From Paralithodes platypus (lineage: Eukaryota; Arthropoda; Malacostraca; Decapoda; Lithodidae), in NCBI GenBank assembly GCA_032716605.1, contig CM064509.1, positions 48,567,302 through 48,631,301 on the forward strand: a stretch of DNA of 64,000 nucleotides, in the 5' to 3' direction. A program made the translations under genes and the position numbers. This document shows, in pieces, positions 33,431-44,507 of this stretch. Within the stretch, counting starts at the first letter, position 1; the number at the start of each line of letters is the position of its first letter. The notes under the pieces are model-generated. The model did not search any database, was not told the origin of the DNA, and saw only the letters and a list, made by a program, of their open reading frames with translations.

Positions 33431-34256
33431 ATAAAAAGAAGGATCAGAGCAACGACGGTGTTCATATTGACGTTTTTATTTCTTTTAATATTTCGGACTA
33501 ACCTTGTCCATCATCAGGCTTTCAAAACATTGCCGGTCCTATGAAAAACGATGTTTTTTCCTATGAGTATTATAAATAATTTGATCATAATAAAAGCATT
33601 TTAAGGAATAAAAACATGAGTTAAGGATTAAAACAATTAAAGCTGTCTAAAACTTAAGCTATCTAGTACATACATGATAACACGTTGATAAATATATTGT
33701 GTTACTTACATAGTGACTGTCTAGCTTGTGAGGGGTCTTCGTTCAAACTGAATGATAATGTTATGAGGGACTTTACATCTACTGAGGTTGCCCACTCGTG
33801 TTCACAATTAATCGCTTCACGTTTACCCTTTGCTTTTTGCTCATTGACAGATTTAGTTTTAAAATAAAATATTTGTTTATAAATATTCACTAATAGGCAA
33901 CCTCAGTAGATGTAAAGTCCCTCATAACATTATCATTCAGTTTGACGAAGACCCCTCACAAGCTAGACAGTCACTATGTAAGTAACACAATATATTTGTC
34001 AACGTGTTATCATGTATGTACTAGATAGCTTAAGTTTTAGACAGCTTTAATTGTTTTAATCCTTAACTCATGTTTTTATTCCTTAAAATGCTTTTATTAT
34101 GATCAAATTATTTATAATACTCATAGGAAAAAACATCGTTTTTCATAGGACCGGCAATGTTTTGAAAGCCTGATGATGGACAAGGTTAGTCCGAAATATT
34201 AAAAGAAATAAAAACGTCAATATGAACACCGTCGTTGCTCTGATCCTTCTTTTTAT
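33431..34256. repeat. Foldback, ~360-bp arms with ~105-bp loop
   Basis: ATAAAAAGAAGGATCAGAGC to CTACTGAGGTTGCC (33431-33792) is the inverse of GGCAACCTCAGTAGATGTAA to TCTGATCCTTCTTTTTAT (33896-34256), nearly perfect. Arms carry ATATTTCGGACTAACCTTGT and CATCATCAGGC, again like the 3' end of Penelope-like elements. The loop (33793-33895) includes CCCTTTGCTTTTTGCTC and no gene. Confidence 0.92.
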
Positions 34257-34293
34257 ACTGAAGATACGGTACCATAGCGGCCAACCCACCACT

Positions 34294-34297
<4 letters not shown>

Positions 34298-34347
<50 letters not shown>

Positions 34348-34371
34348 TGTATACTGTAAACTGTATATATA
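34298..34371. repeat. (TA)n array
   Basis: TA array followed by TACTGTATACTGTAAACTGT. Confidence 0.95.
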
Positions 34372-34740
34372 AACAAAGATAAAATAAAAATATATATGAG
34401 CAAAATATAAACATTCCGGTACATTAATTGAAAGAAGGCATGGTTATGATCAAAAGGAAGGAAAATAAGAGAATGAGAAGGGCGAACGACAGAAATGGGA
34501 AGGCCTGTGGATTAGTTAAATATACGACTAAAGAAGAGGTCATTCAGGTCGCGGTATCTCTGTCTAGCTCTCTCCCATAGTCTTCTCTACAATTGTGTCT
34601 TGTATCCAGTAGTGCCAACACATAATAGAGAAATGTCAGGACTGCCTAACAGGTACCACAGGGTTTGTGTACTCCGTAACGCTCTCGTTCACGTATGTAA
34701 TTTTCATGTATCAGTATATACAGTATATATATATATTTTT

Positions 34741-36305
34741 TTATTTTATTTTTTTTATGTGAGTGAGGGAGACAAAAGGCAGAACTGCCTGTAGCAAGTG
34801 CCTACCCCAGAGTTGAAATAGTGGCAGGTCTAAAATCAAGGGACGTTCGAGCCAAAATACCCGGAGTTTGAAGCAATGTAAGTAATAGGAAAAGGGAAAG
34901 ACTGATTCTGGGAGAGAGTTCCAGAGCTCAGCTGTTGAATAGAAGAAAGACTGAGAGTAACGTTTCACTCTTGGGTTGGAAAGTTGCACAGAGTAGGGGA
35001 GGGATTGTGTTGCAAGACGGGTACCACGTGCCCTATGTAGAGGAGGTGGTGTACACTGGAAGAGCTCTGAGGAATACTGATTATTGTTGTAGCGATAGAA
35101 TAGCAAAAGAGATGCAACATTGCGGCGAAGAGAGAGATATTGCAGAGAGTTGGTGAGTGGACGGGATTTAATGATACGAAAGGACTTTCTTTTTACTTTG
35201 TCAAGGAGTGCGGTGTGAGAGGATTCTCCCCACACATGTTAACAATACTCAATACAAAGACGCACTGTGCCCCTGTACAGAGCAAGAAGCTGTGCAGGGG
35301 TAAAGAATCCCTTGAGGCGGTTGAGCACACCCAGCTTCAGGGAGGCGGCTTTAGCAAGACTGGTAATAACGTCCTTCCAAGTGAGAGCAGAAGAAAAAGA
35401 GACACCAAGAATATTGAGAGAAGATGAAGGATTGATTTTTGTATTGTTGAAGAATAAGGGATAGTCCTCTGGGAGTTCCAGATGGGTAGTGAGATGGAGA
35501 AATTGGGTTTGGGAAGCATTAACGCCCTAAGAGCGGGCCCGTCAGTAACTTCTACTACCCGCCAAGCGGGTAGTTTTACCCTAAACGACCTTGTTTCCGT
35601 GCTCTTTTTCATGCATAAACAAGAGCCAATGTGTAATACAATTATGTATCCCTGAAAGGGCGTTAATTGAGCTTTCCAATGACACCAGAACCATCCTTCT
35701 ACGACCACCTGTTCTCTTACAACGATCGTGCAACACGAAGGAAAAATCGCTAAAATAAGGTAATTTCCTTACATAATTCCCTGTGTAGCGAGGTAATGGG
35801 TGTGGATGAGTGAGGAGGAGAGGTTAGTTGCAGCGCGGGGACCGTGCCGAGCGGTCAGAGTGAACCTACGCTCCTCCCACCGCTCGTCTCTCTCTCAGAG
35901 CCAATTATGTGCTCAAAATTACTACCGACTTAAGGCGGGCCCCGCCACATAGTCCTTTCTTCTCTAGACCGACTTAAGTCCGGCCCCGCTAGACAAGGGT
36001 TAAAGGCAACAAAGTTTTCTCTGTCCCAATTAGAAATAGTAGTTAGATCATAGGATAAGTGTTCTATGGCTTTAATATTACTTTGTTTTTGAGGGATTCC
36101 TTGCTGGGGCATTCTGGAAAACTAATTGAGTAGTGTAAGTTAGAGTCATCTGCGTATGACTATATATGACTGGAGGTACAGTTGATATGAGGATTTATGA
36201 AAATTAGAAAGAATGGGAGATAGGACAGAGCCCTGAGGAACACCGGAGCTGATAGGATGAGTAAGTGAGCGATGGCCGTCCACAACCACAGCTATGGAGC
36301 GGCCG
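34741..36305 (-). pseudogene. Jockey-type RT, multiply broken
   Basis: In coding order: ISSGVPQGSVLSPIL, a catalytic-box YADDSNLHYS (near 36150) reached by a frameshift, QSNIKAIEHLSYDLTTISNW, then the MITE. Coding resumes as SQTQFLHLTTHLELPEDYPL and NILGVSF, with KLGVLNRLKGFFTPAQLL, then the open segment 34741-35235 with HVWGESSHTALLDKV, LRRNVASLLLFYRY, RGTRLATQSLPYSVQL and LWNSLPESVFP. It ends in the tail of the element. Frameshifts lie near 36090 and 35240. Confidence 0.82.
35519..36003 (-). mobile_element. MITE family 1, second subfamily, copy 4
   Basis: 485 bp from TTAA (35519-35522) to TTAA (36000-36003), inverted relative to copy 3 and highly similar to it. It interrupts the LINE RT frame between the DRENFVAFN and SQTQFLHL codons, where LINE coding resumes in the expected place. 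Confidence 0.93.
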
Positions 36306-36315
36306 GAAAGGATAA

Positions 36316-36342
36316 ATATATATATATATATATATACCGGTA

Positions 36343-36381
<39 letters not shown>

Positions 36382-37153
36382 TGTATATATTAGTGGCCAC
36401 ACTTCCCCCTACATCAAATGGTCAGATAATTTGAAAACAAAATCCAATGCCAGTTTTTTTTGCCAGTGGGTATAGCGTAGCCAGATGTAACTAATCTCAC
36501 GACAGGTGGCTACTTGGCTCAGCTATCTTAGTATCTGGAAGGAGAATAAAGAACATTGTTCATAATCTTGCTTAGGCTTCACAATTATGTTTATAAGTAA
36601 TTAATTGATTATTATTTTAAGTTGATTTTGGGGTAAATTTTCAATTAGCGGGCTAAAATATTAAACAGGTTGTACTCAGGAGTGACTGCACTAATATAAT
36701 CGCAAATAGAGGCAGATATATACAGTATCTCGTATGATTATGTATTTTTCCTAACTTGAGCATGTTGTTTACCAAACATGTTCATATATTGCAAATATTG
36801 GGCTTTTGGTTTATCCTTTCACATCAGGATATTATTTTTCACTATAATCTAGATACTCACAAACCTTAACCTTCAACATTGCAAGCGCTTCTATAAATAA
36901 CGAGAATTTATTGAAACATTTGGCAAGCTTTTGACTTCCATAGATGCTTCCTCCTCAATAAAATAGAGAATACTCCTGTTTGCACTTGCAAGGACCATCC
37001 TTCTTATTCAGCGGGAGAATGAGCTGTCATAGTTTGAGAGTTGAAGAGTTAGTAGAATAACTCTTTCGATATAGTAGCAGTTCGTGTATTGAACTCGGAA
37101 AAACACTACAATGGTATGGAACTTAGTGAGCACCTATTTATTCAATATGATGA
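36316..37153. other. (TA)n array, then non-coding DNA
   Basis: TA array at 36316-36390 with ACCGGTATGCA and TACTGT interruptions. The rest up to the LTR of element A has no recognisable content. Confidence 0.7.
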
Positions 37154-39048
37154 TGTGACGCTTCTGCATAGTAGCCACGTGCGGGCATGCGCGCGCGTCG
37201 GCTGCCCAGCCGTTTAGAAACCGGCTAGCGGCAGCCGGCCGGCAGGCTTTTCCTTAGTATATATCCTACGACAACATAACTAATGTCTGGGATATTCTTA
37301 TGTTGTTTCACAGCTTGAAGCTGCCCTTATTCTTAACCAACGCATCTTAGTATATTTTATTCTCGATAGTTGATTATTTCATTATAATATATAAGATGTA
37401 AGTCTAGTGAGGGCGGGAGGAGACGAGCGGGAGAGAGAGACCGGCTTGGGACGTTGCTTCGCTTGCCAGCTTGGGACGAGCCTGAAGCGTTGCCATATGC
37501 ATTTGATTGCAACGTTAGGCTTAGTTTCGACTCACGCACGGGGTAGAGGATTTTGACCAGGCAACAGTGTTGAGTGTTGCCAAGCCTGGAATGTATTTTG
37601 TATGCCTAGGGTGGGGTCCAGACAGATTCAAGACTCAGAGCTCACCTCACTGTCGTACCCTTCGGACCCCCTTGATATCTATCCCTCCCAACCCCACCTA
37701 GAAACTTTCTCTCTTACTTTGTATACCTTCCTTCCACTACTTCACCAATCTATTTAATTATCCCATCCCCTTGATAGACCTTATATCTATTATTGTATTA
37801 ACGACGAGCTCTCAGATAACTAGATAGAATTTTGGGCCTTATGCAGAGACGTAATTGTTAATGAGACCTAGGAAGCTTTTTTGTTGTCTCATATTTGGTG
37901 GTTTCATGCTTGCTAGTGTGTTCTTGTGTCAGGTTAGCAGGGGCTAGACCGGAGAGAAGGTTTTTTGCGATCCTTTAAGTAAAGTCTGCTGGTGCTAGTC
38001 CTGTGGACCCGCACGACTTTACTAGGATACCCGTGGGAGTCTGGGGGCATTTTCTTGTCTGTGTCCCTGTGTGTCTAGTGTTGTGTTGTGTGAGGGCCCT
38101 TGCCTAGTCCACTCAGCACTGCGCTAGCACGTCTTGCTTTTGTTTTAGGGTCGCCAGGAGAGAGTCAGATACTTGCGATCTGAGTCTCTCAAGAGAGCAC
38201 CCTTTCAATTAGAGTAATTTGGCGCACAGACCTGGGAACGTCCCTAGGCTAGGGCAGGTGGCTCAGCCCGGGTATCCGAAGCCTATATCCTTCCGGCTAG
38301 ACCTCTGCCACCTGACAGATTAACAGCTAGGGGTTTATCATCTCTGTATGCTTGTTATTGTGCACACAGTTTACCGTTTTTGTGAGCATTGTGAGTCAGG
38401 GTGTGGCTTAGAGACTCTGTCCGAGCAGGCTTGCCTGACTAAGAGTGAGAAGCACACCTGTATGGGGTTATGTTGCGAGTTGCTGCCTTTATTTAATTAT
38501 ACCTATGCCATTATACACTGTATGGCCTATCACTAGTATTTATTCCTGCTTATGAGTTAAGAGTTCTCTAAATCCGTAACGTACTTTCTTTGCTAAGCAT
38601 CAGATCCTACAGTAGCCGCATGCAGTTTAGAAACCCGCATCTTGTCTACCGGTACGATGTTTTGAGGACTGTTTGCTTTCACCTTCTTTCACTCAGGGGT
38701 GATTAGTTGTATTAATTAACGTAACGTAAAATGTACTTTCTTCTAGTTTGTTATTAAATTGTTTCTGCAATTTAATTCCGTTATCTATCTTTTCCTTGAA
38801 GCTTTAAGTCAACTTAATTGGGTGATCTTTTATATAGCCTGCTTGACTATCAGCAGTCTATAGTGCGTGCACCCTGTAACCGAGTCATAGGATACCTCGT
38901 TGTCCAGGCAGGACTCTTGACGGTTTAGGGTGGTTTGTTGCCTGGGTTTATATACATGGGTTGGATCTAGCGCTTTCCGTTGTTGCTTGTTGCCGCATAC
39001 CTGGTCCAATAGAAAGAGCCCAGTGTTTATATATCCCAGGACGTAACA
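37154..39048 (+). repeat. 5' LTR of element A
   Basis: TGTGACGCTTCTGC... to ...CCAGGACGTAACA. It contains TTAGTATATATCC (37254-37266) as a possible TATA-type element. It shares the GGTTGGATCTAGCGCTTTCC block near its end with element B LTRs. Confidence 0.96.
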
Positions 39049-39066
39049 AATGGCGACCTTGCATAG
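39049..39066 (+). promoter_or_regulatory. Primer binding site of element A
   Basis: AA then TGGCGACCTTGCATAG directly after the LTR. The TGG complements a tRNA CCA terminus; the following bases match element B to CCTT. The tRNA species is undetermined. Confidence 0.78.
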
Positions 39067-39264
39067 GATTTACTGAACAGAGGAATATAGTGGTCATTTG
39101 TTTTGAGATTCCTTATGATTAAAGGAATACAGTGGACATAGAGTTTTTTTTTTTGGAGCAACCAATATAACACATTAAAGACTTTAAATAACATTAGTAT
39201 ATACATACTTGCATAGGAGATAAGGCACATTCTATAACCGTGATAATTACTGCAGTACACAAAC

Positions 39265-40891
39265 ATGTCTAATACATCAGAACACAGTGATGGGTCAGGT
39301 CACGATACGGGCTCGGAGGGAGAAGGACCTGTGGAGTGGCTAGTCGATAGCGAGGATGGTGCTAGAAGATTTTTAGAGGTGCCCCTTACCGCTGCCAGGT
39401 CTGTGGCAGGTCTTCATGGTCACCAGGGTTTAAGTGGCATGAGGAAAGATCAGCTGAGGACTTTGATATTGGGTTTAGAAGGGAGAGACCTGGGTGGAGA
39501 GGCGACTGGGGGCCCCGGTCCCCAGCCCCCCCTCCACTCTACCCCCATTATCAAACGTCAGCGTGCCTGAATTTAGTACATACCCCCAAGTTGATGGTCA
39601 ATGGCAGCGTGGAATTCAATCACAGGGACCCTCTCCATTAAATGCACCTTCCCCTCCTCAAGGGTTGACTCCAGATTTGTTGTTTCGGCTTGAGATGGCC
39701 AAGGTTGAGGCCGCCGAAAGACAGGCTAGAGCTCAGGTTGAGGCTGCCGAGAGACAGGTTAGTGTGCAGGCTGAGGTTGCTAGAGCTCAGGTTGAGGCTA
39801 CCGAAAGACAGGCTAGTGTGCAGGCTGAGGCTGCAGAGAGAACAGCTATACGAGAGGCTGAACTGCAGGCAGAGTCTACTAGGTGTCGGGCTGACAGGGA
39901 GCTGGAGAGATCTCGAGTGGAGGTAACAGGGCGAAATATTGGGGGAGGTAACAGACATCGGGACCAATCATTGTCGCACCTGCTTAAACTAGTTCCTGTG
40001 TTCGATGAATTATGTGTGACTGAGTTTTTTATGCGATTTGAGAAGAAGTGTCAGGAACACCACTGGCCTCAGGAAAAGTTGGCAGCATTAGTTTCATCAA
40101 GACTCCTAGGAAAGGGGCTAAAAGCGTATGATGCACTACCTTTAGAGTCCTGTGTAGTTTATGATGAGCTAAAGAAGGCTGTGCTACGGGTCTATGAGTT
40201 ACAACCAGAAACTTACCGCTTGAAGTTTCGGGGTGTTACTAAGGGCAAGGATAGTACCTTCCTAGAACACGCCCGGGACTTGTCTGATGCACTACGACAT
40301 TGGCTGCGTTCTGAGAGGGCAGCTACTTTTGAGGAGTTGAGTGAGCTGGTTCTCTTGGAGCAGTTCTTTAAGTGCACAGGCTGGGACTTAACATTAAATA
40401 TAAAGGAAACAAATCCTAGAACTCTCCAGGAGGCAGCAGAAATGGCTGACCTCCGACTGTCATTAATTCGAGGGTGCGAAGCAGCAGCTAGGAGTGAGTC
40501 GGGTGCAAAGGATCGTACCCCTCCCCCTCCCAAGAATTTTGATACACATAAATACACAAAACCATCTAGCACTGACAATAAAACTGAATATAAACCAAAT
40601 ACCATCCCGTATAAGAAGTCTAATGGTACCTCCCACTCCCAAGGGAAACCAAAGAGTAAAGAGTCCTTTGCATGTCACAAGGAGGGTCACTTTGCAAATG
40701 CTTGTCCGAACAAGCCACCAAACAAGGTTGTGTCATTGGCCCGCAGCATAGGGGTGTCGCCTATATCTTCTGAGTTTGCCAAGGGTAGTTCGTCAGAGGG
40801 TGGGACACAGCCTGTGTTCAAGAGTCCGGAAGGCTCGAACCCTGTCCGCGACGTCTTTGGGGGTCATAGAGGGCATGGTTTTGTGAGGTGA
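39265..40891 (+). pseudogene. Element A gag, one frameshift
   Basis: ATG at 39265 opens an acidic N-terminus (MSNTSEHSDGSGHDTGSEGE, VEWLVDSEDGARRFLEVPLT). A frameshift inside a G/C homopolymer-rich stretch (about 39508-39545) leads to the main frame, which has a coiled-coil-like region of repeated AERQ(A/V)(R/S)AQVEA units (39700-39850). Capsid blocks are DQSLSHLLKLVPVFDELCVT, GLKAYDALPLESCVVYDELK and DLSDALRHWLRSE. A zinc-knuckle remnant FACHKEGHFANAC lacks the first Cys. The frame ends at a TGA (40889-40891) just before protease. Gag would form the virus-like particle; this copy cannot without correction. Confidence 0.92.
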
Positions 40892-41740
40892 GCTGGCGAA
40901 AGGCGAGGAGTTAAGCTATTGCGTGATACGGGGGCTTCTCAGACCTTGTTAAAGAACTTTACTGGTAGGCCGATTAATGCTGCTCGGGTGGTGGTAGTTG
41001 AGGGGATCAATGCTACGAAGTCCTACCCGCTGGTGCAGATGGAGCTGGAGCTGGGTGGTGTGGCGAAGGAGCTGGATGTAGGAATTGTAGAGAACTTGCC
41101 TGTTGGGGGCGTCGACCTCCTCCTCGGCAACGACTTTGCGGTGCCTGCTTCTAAGGTTTCACCCTTGGTCGTTGCCGAGAAGGCGGCCGACGTTAGTATG
41201 GAAGAACAGGAATGGGTTGAGAAGTGTAGCGTACAAACCATGGCGTGTGTTGTGACGCGTTCTCAGACATCCGGAGCCTTGCAGCCACCACCTCAGTCTA
41301 TCAAACCGCGGAGGAAAGGTCACAAGAAAACGGGAAGTATTGGTCAATTGGAGAGTTTTGAGCCGGCAGTGTTTCTTGGTGACTCATTATTGGCACCTAT
41401 GTTAGAGTCTGGAGAGGCCCCGGGGCCTGTCACCACTAGTGCAAGTGCAGGGCAGAAAGAGACTCTGCGACAGCATCGTTATGCGCAGCGTGAGGAAAGG
41501 ATGGCTCAGCGGGACATTGGAGGTGGAAATAAATTATTTAAGATGAACTTGGATAATCTCGCACCTGCTGATATATGTTCCTTGCAGCTGGAAGATCCTG
41601 AAGTCAGGGTGTGTGGTAATGGTGCTGTCGAACTTGAGAGCGATGGGGATGCGCAGCCTGGTGATTTTTCTTGTCCGAGGGGATCTTGTATAGGAGACAT
41701 CAGGATCCCAAGAAAAAGTGGGATGGCGGGTCAGGATTAG
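40892..41740 (+). pseudogene. Element A aspartic protease and linker
   Basis: In the same frame as gag after one TGA: LLRDTGASQTLLKNF, the active-site D-T-G of retropepsins, then VVVEGINATKSYPL and the flap/end block GGVDLLLGNDF. A linker of about 180 residues follows (SPLVVAEKAADV, MACVVTRSQTSG, RQHRYAQREERMAQRDIGGG), conserved in element B and of unknown function. The frame is lost near 41668, at which point integrase begins in another frame. Element B has no stop between gag and protease, so the TGA is more likely a lesion than a readthrough signal. Confidence 0.9.
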
Positions 41741-44172
41741 TGGACCAGTTAGTAGTACCGAGGGTGTGCCGTGAGAGCTTATTGAGATTAGCTCATGATG
41801 TGCCTTTGGCAGGGCACCTGGGGGCACGTAATACGGAGGCAGCTCTGAGCAAACTTTTCTGTTGGTCTGGGTTAAAGGCGAGTGTCGTGTCATGGGTGTC
41901 ACAGTGTCACACTTGTCAAGTTGTTGGGAAACCCAATCAGGTCATCCCGAGAGCCCCGTTACAACCAACCCCTGTCATTGGGCCGCCCTTCAGCAAAGTA
42001 GTTATCGATATGGTTGGCCCATTGCCCCCCACTAGTGCCGGCAATAAATTTTTACTAACTGTAATGGATGTAGCAACACGGTATCCAGATGCTTACCCCA
42101 TGCGCAACGGGATGGCTAAGACTGTTGTCAAAAACCTACTTGTCTATTTCTCTCATTATGGCTACCCTCAGGAGATCCAGTCTGATCAGGGATCCAATTT
42201 TACTTCTGCTCTGTTTAAGCAGACCATGCAGCAACATGGGATAGTGTCTGTGGTGTCATCTGCCTACCATCCCGAGAGTCAGGGAGTTTTGGAAAGGTGG
42301 CACTCGACTCTCAAGAATATGTTGCGGTGTTATTGCATGGAAAATGGGAAGGACTGGGATCTAGGTCTCCCATACGTTTTATTTGCTGCGAGAGAAGTAC
42401 CTGGGGAGAGCTTGGGATTTAGCCCGAACGAGTTGGTTTTTGGACACAGGGTCAGGGGGCCCCTCCACATAGTCAAGGAGATCTGGGAGGGAGTCACAAA
42501 GCCATGCTCGCTTCTAAAGTATGTAGTTGAAAGCCATGAGAGAATGCTAAAGAGCTTGGAGGTAGCAGGTCGGAACCTTAAGAGTTCACAAGCTCAGATG
42601 AAGGACAGATACGACCAGAAGGTGAAGCTGAGGGAGTTTGAAGTAGATCAGGAGGTACTGATACTACTGCCTCTGGTGGGACACCCCTTGTCTGCCAAGT
42701 ATTCTGGTCCGTATCGGGTTGTAAGGAAGGTTTCTGATCTCGACTATTTAGTAGCTACTAATTCTAGACAAGTGGCTCACGAGTTGATATTGCACCTGCC
42801 TGAGCAACAACGTGTAGCTGTGCAGCACTTGTTTGATTCAAACCCAGCTGTTTTCGCGGAGCATCCTGGCCTCACTACTCAAGCGGTGCACGATGTCGAT
42901 GTTGGGGACCACCCGCCCTTTAAATCAGTGCCATACCGTGTTCCCTCTATTAAATTACCAGCACTTAGGGAAGAGCTGGATTATATGCTGAAACGTGGGC
43001 TGATTTCTGAGGGTGCAGTAAGGTGGACTTCCCCAGTCACACTGCAGCCCAAACCAGATGGCAAGGTGCGGTTTTGTATAGATTTCCGCAGGTTGAATGG
43101 TTTAACCCCCACAAATGCCTACCCTCTCCCTCGCGTGGACGACAGTGTGGATAAGATAGGAAAAGCCAAGTTCCTCACTAAGATAGACCTTGTTAAGGGT
43201 TATTGGCAAGTGCCCTTGTCTGAGCGAGCGCGAGAGGTGTGTGGGTTTGTGGTGGACGGTGCCACATATCGTTGCCATGTTATGCCATACGGGCTGAAAA
43301 ATGCCCCTGCAACGTTTCAGAAATTAATGAACGACATTGTAGCCGACATTCCCAACTGTACGGTGTACCTAGATGATGTCATAATATACGACGAGGATTT
43401 TAACAGTCACTGTGCTCACATTGGACAGCTTTTTAATAAACTGAATGAAGCAGGTTTGGTGGTAAACCTGGGTAAGTGCGATTTTGTCAAAGCCACAGTT
43501 TTGTACCTGGGGTTCGAGGTGGGGATGGGTCAGGTGTGCCCTCCACAGACAAAGATCAAAGCCATCGATCAGTTTCCCCAGCCTACGACTAAGAAACAAA
43601 TCATGCAGTTTCTAGGTATGATAGGCTATTATCGTCGCTTCATCAAAGGCTATTCGACTGTACTTGCACCTTTAACTGACTTATTATCTAAGGACAAGAA
43701 GTTCCGGTGGTCTCCTGAGTGTGCAGAGGCGTTTTCCTTGGTGAAACACCTGTTATGTACCCACCCCATACTCAGGGCCCCGGACTTCAGCAGACCTTTT
43801 CAGCTGGCGACTGATGCCAGTGGCGTAGGGGCTGGGGCTGTCTTGTTACAGACAGATGATGAAGGTATCGAACATCCAGTGAGTTTTTACAGTAAAAAAT
43901 TCAATAGTGCACAAAGGAATTACTCTGTAATTGAAAAAGAACTCCTGGCGATAGTGCTGGCGCTCAGGCACTTCGATGTATATGTTCCTGCTTTCGGACC
44001 AGTCGTAGTGGTTTATACCGATCATCACCCTCTGAAATTCTTGAATCAGTTTCATAACCGGAATATGAGGCTGACCAGGTGGTCACTCATGCTTCAGGAG
44101 TATAATCTGGACATACGCCATATTGCCGGTTCTGATAACGTGATAGCGGATTGTCTATCAAAGGGTGGATGA
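41671..44172 (+). CDS. Element A pol: integrase - reverse transcriptase - RNase H (833 codons, open)
   Basis: One uninterrupted frame (opens with TTG, so no own start). Integrase: zinc finger with AHDVPLAGHLGARNT and CHTCQVVGK; core Asp in KVVIDMVGPLPP, Asp in IQSDQGSNFTSALF and Glu in YHPESQGVLERWHS; GPY/F-like module LPLVGHPLSAKYSGPYRV. RT: PALREELDYMLKRGLISEGA, LQPKPDGKVRFCIDFRRLNG, FLTKIDLVKGYWQVPL, YGLKNAPATFQKLMND and catalytic YLDDVIIYDED. RNase H: LATDASGVGAGAVL, SVIEKELLAIVLALRHF, VVYTDHHPLKFLNQF and IAGSDNVIADCLSKGG before TGA. All catalytic residues I look for are present. The order IN-RT-RNH is opposite to standard Ty3/gypsy (RT-RNH-IN). The GPY/F-to-RT linker is shorter than in element B, which has about 50 extra residues there. 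Confidence 0.95.
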   Translation: MSEGILYRRHQDPKKKWDGGSGLVDQLVVPRVCRESLLRLAHDVPLAGHLGARNTEAALSKLFCWSGLKASVVSWVSQCHTCQVVGKPNQVIPRAPLQPTPVIGPPFSKVVIDMVGPLPPTSAGNKFLLTVMDVATRYPDAYPMRNGMAKTVVKNLLVYFSHYGYPQEIQSDQGSNFTSALFKQTMQQHGIVSVVSSAYHPESQGVLERWHSTLKNMLRCYCMENGKDWDLGLPYVLFAAREVPGESLGFSPNELVFGHRVRGPLHIVKEIWEGVTKPCSLLKYVVESHERMLKSLEVAGRNLKSSQAQMKDRYDQKVKLREFEVDQEVLILLPLVGHPLSAKYSGPYRVVRKVSDLDYLVATNSRQVAHELILHLPEQQRVAVQHLFDSNPAVFAEHPGLTTQAVHDVDVGDHPPFKSVPYRVPSIKLPALREELDYMLKRGLISEGAVRWTSPVTLQPKPDGKVRFCIDFRRLNGLTPTNAYPLPRVDDSVDKIGKAKFLTKIDLVKGYWQVPLSERAREVCGFVVDGATYRCHVMPYGLKNAPATFQKLMNDIVADIPNCTVYLDDVIIYDEDFNSHCAHIGQLFNKLNEAGLVVNLGKCDFVKATVLYLGFEVGMGQVCPPQTKIKAIDQFPQPTTKKQIMQFLGMIGYYRRFIKGYSTVLAPLTDLLSKDKKFRWSPECAEAFSLVKHLLCTHPILRAPDFSRPFQLATDASGVGAGAVLLQTDDEGIEHPVSFYSKKFNSAQRNYSVIEKELLAIVLALRHFDVYVPAFGPVVVVYTDHHPLKFLNQFHNRNMRLTRWSLMLQEYNLDIRHIAGSDNVIADCLSKGG

Positions 44173-44507
44173 TGTTGGTTAGACTGCCACAGGATTGAGG
44201 GTTGAGTGTGGAGGAAAATAGGCTGTCACTGTAGTTCAGCCGAAAAAACAAATTAAAAAAAAGCAAAAACCTTATAAAAACTCTTTATTTTTTATAACGT
44301 GTAGAATTTTGTATAAGATGTTGTAGCAGTATCTAAGTTGAATGTTTTCGCTTATTGTCGCTAAGTTAGTTGAACTTGCTCGGTGGAGCGCAACAGTCTT
44401 TATTTTTTGTATATATAGTGCCTTGTGTCGCAACAGTGTGTGGTGCTATGAGAAGCTTTCTGTTAGATATGAAGTACTTAGTCAAGGGTCTTATATCTTG
44501 GGGGAGG
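44173..44507 (+). other. Element A 3' non-coding region and polypurine tract
   Basis: No coding content; in particular no integrase, confirming the domain order. The tract TTGGGGGAGG (44498-44507) abuts the LTR start TGTGACG and is the likely PPT. Confidence 0.88.

Larger units (their letters stand above)
34741..36310 (-). mobile_element. 5'-truncated Jockey-type LINE, split by a MITE
   Basis: A minus-strand LINE fragment with A-rich 3' end (34738-34757). Its RT-derived frame is interrupted by the family-1 MITE at 35519-36003 and is bounded on the 5' side near 36310 by a (TA)n array. It is a relative of the LINE at 2694-4372 by the shared tail blocks. Confidence 0.85.

Noticed and set aside
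41655..41675. Programmed frameshift between protease and integrase of element A
   Set aside because: Local T-run is not a classical slippery heptamer, and element B has a deletion here, so an ordinary indel is simpler.
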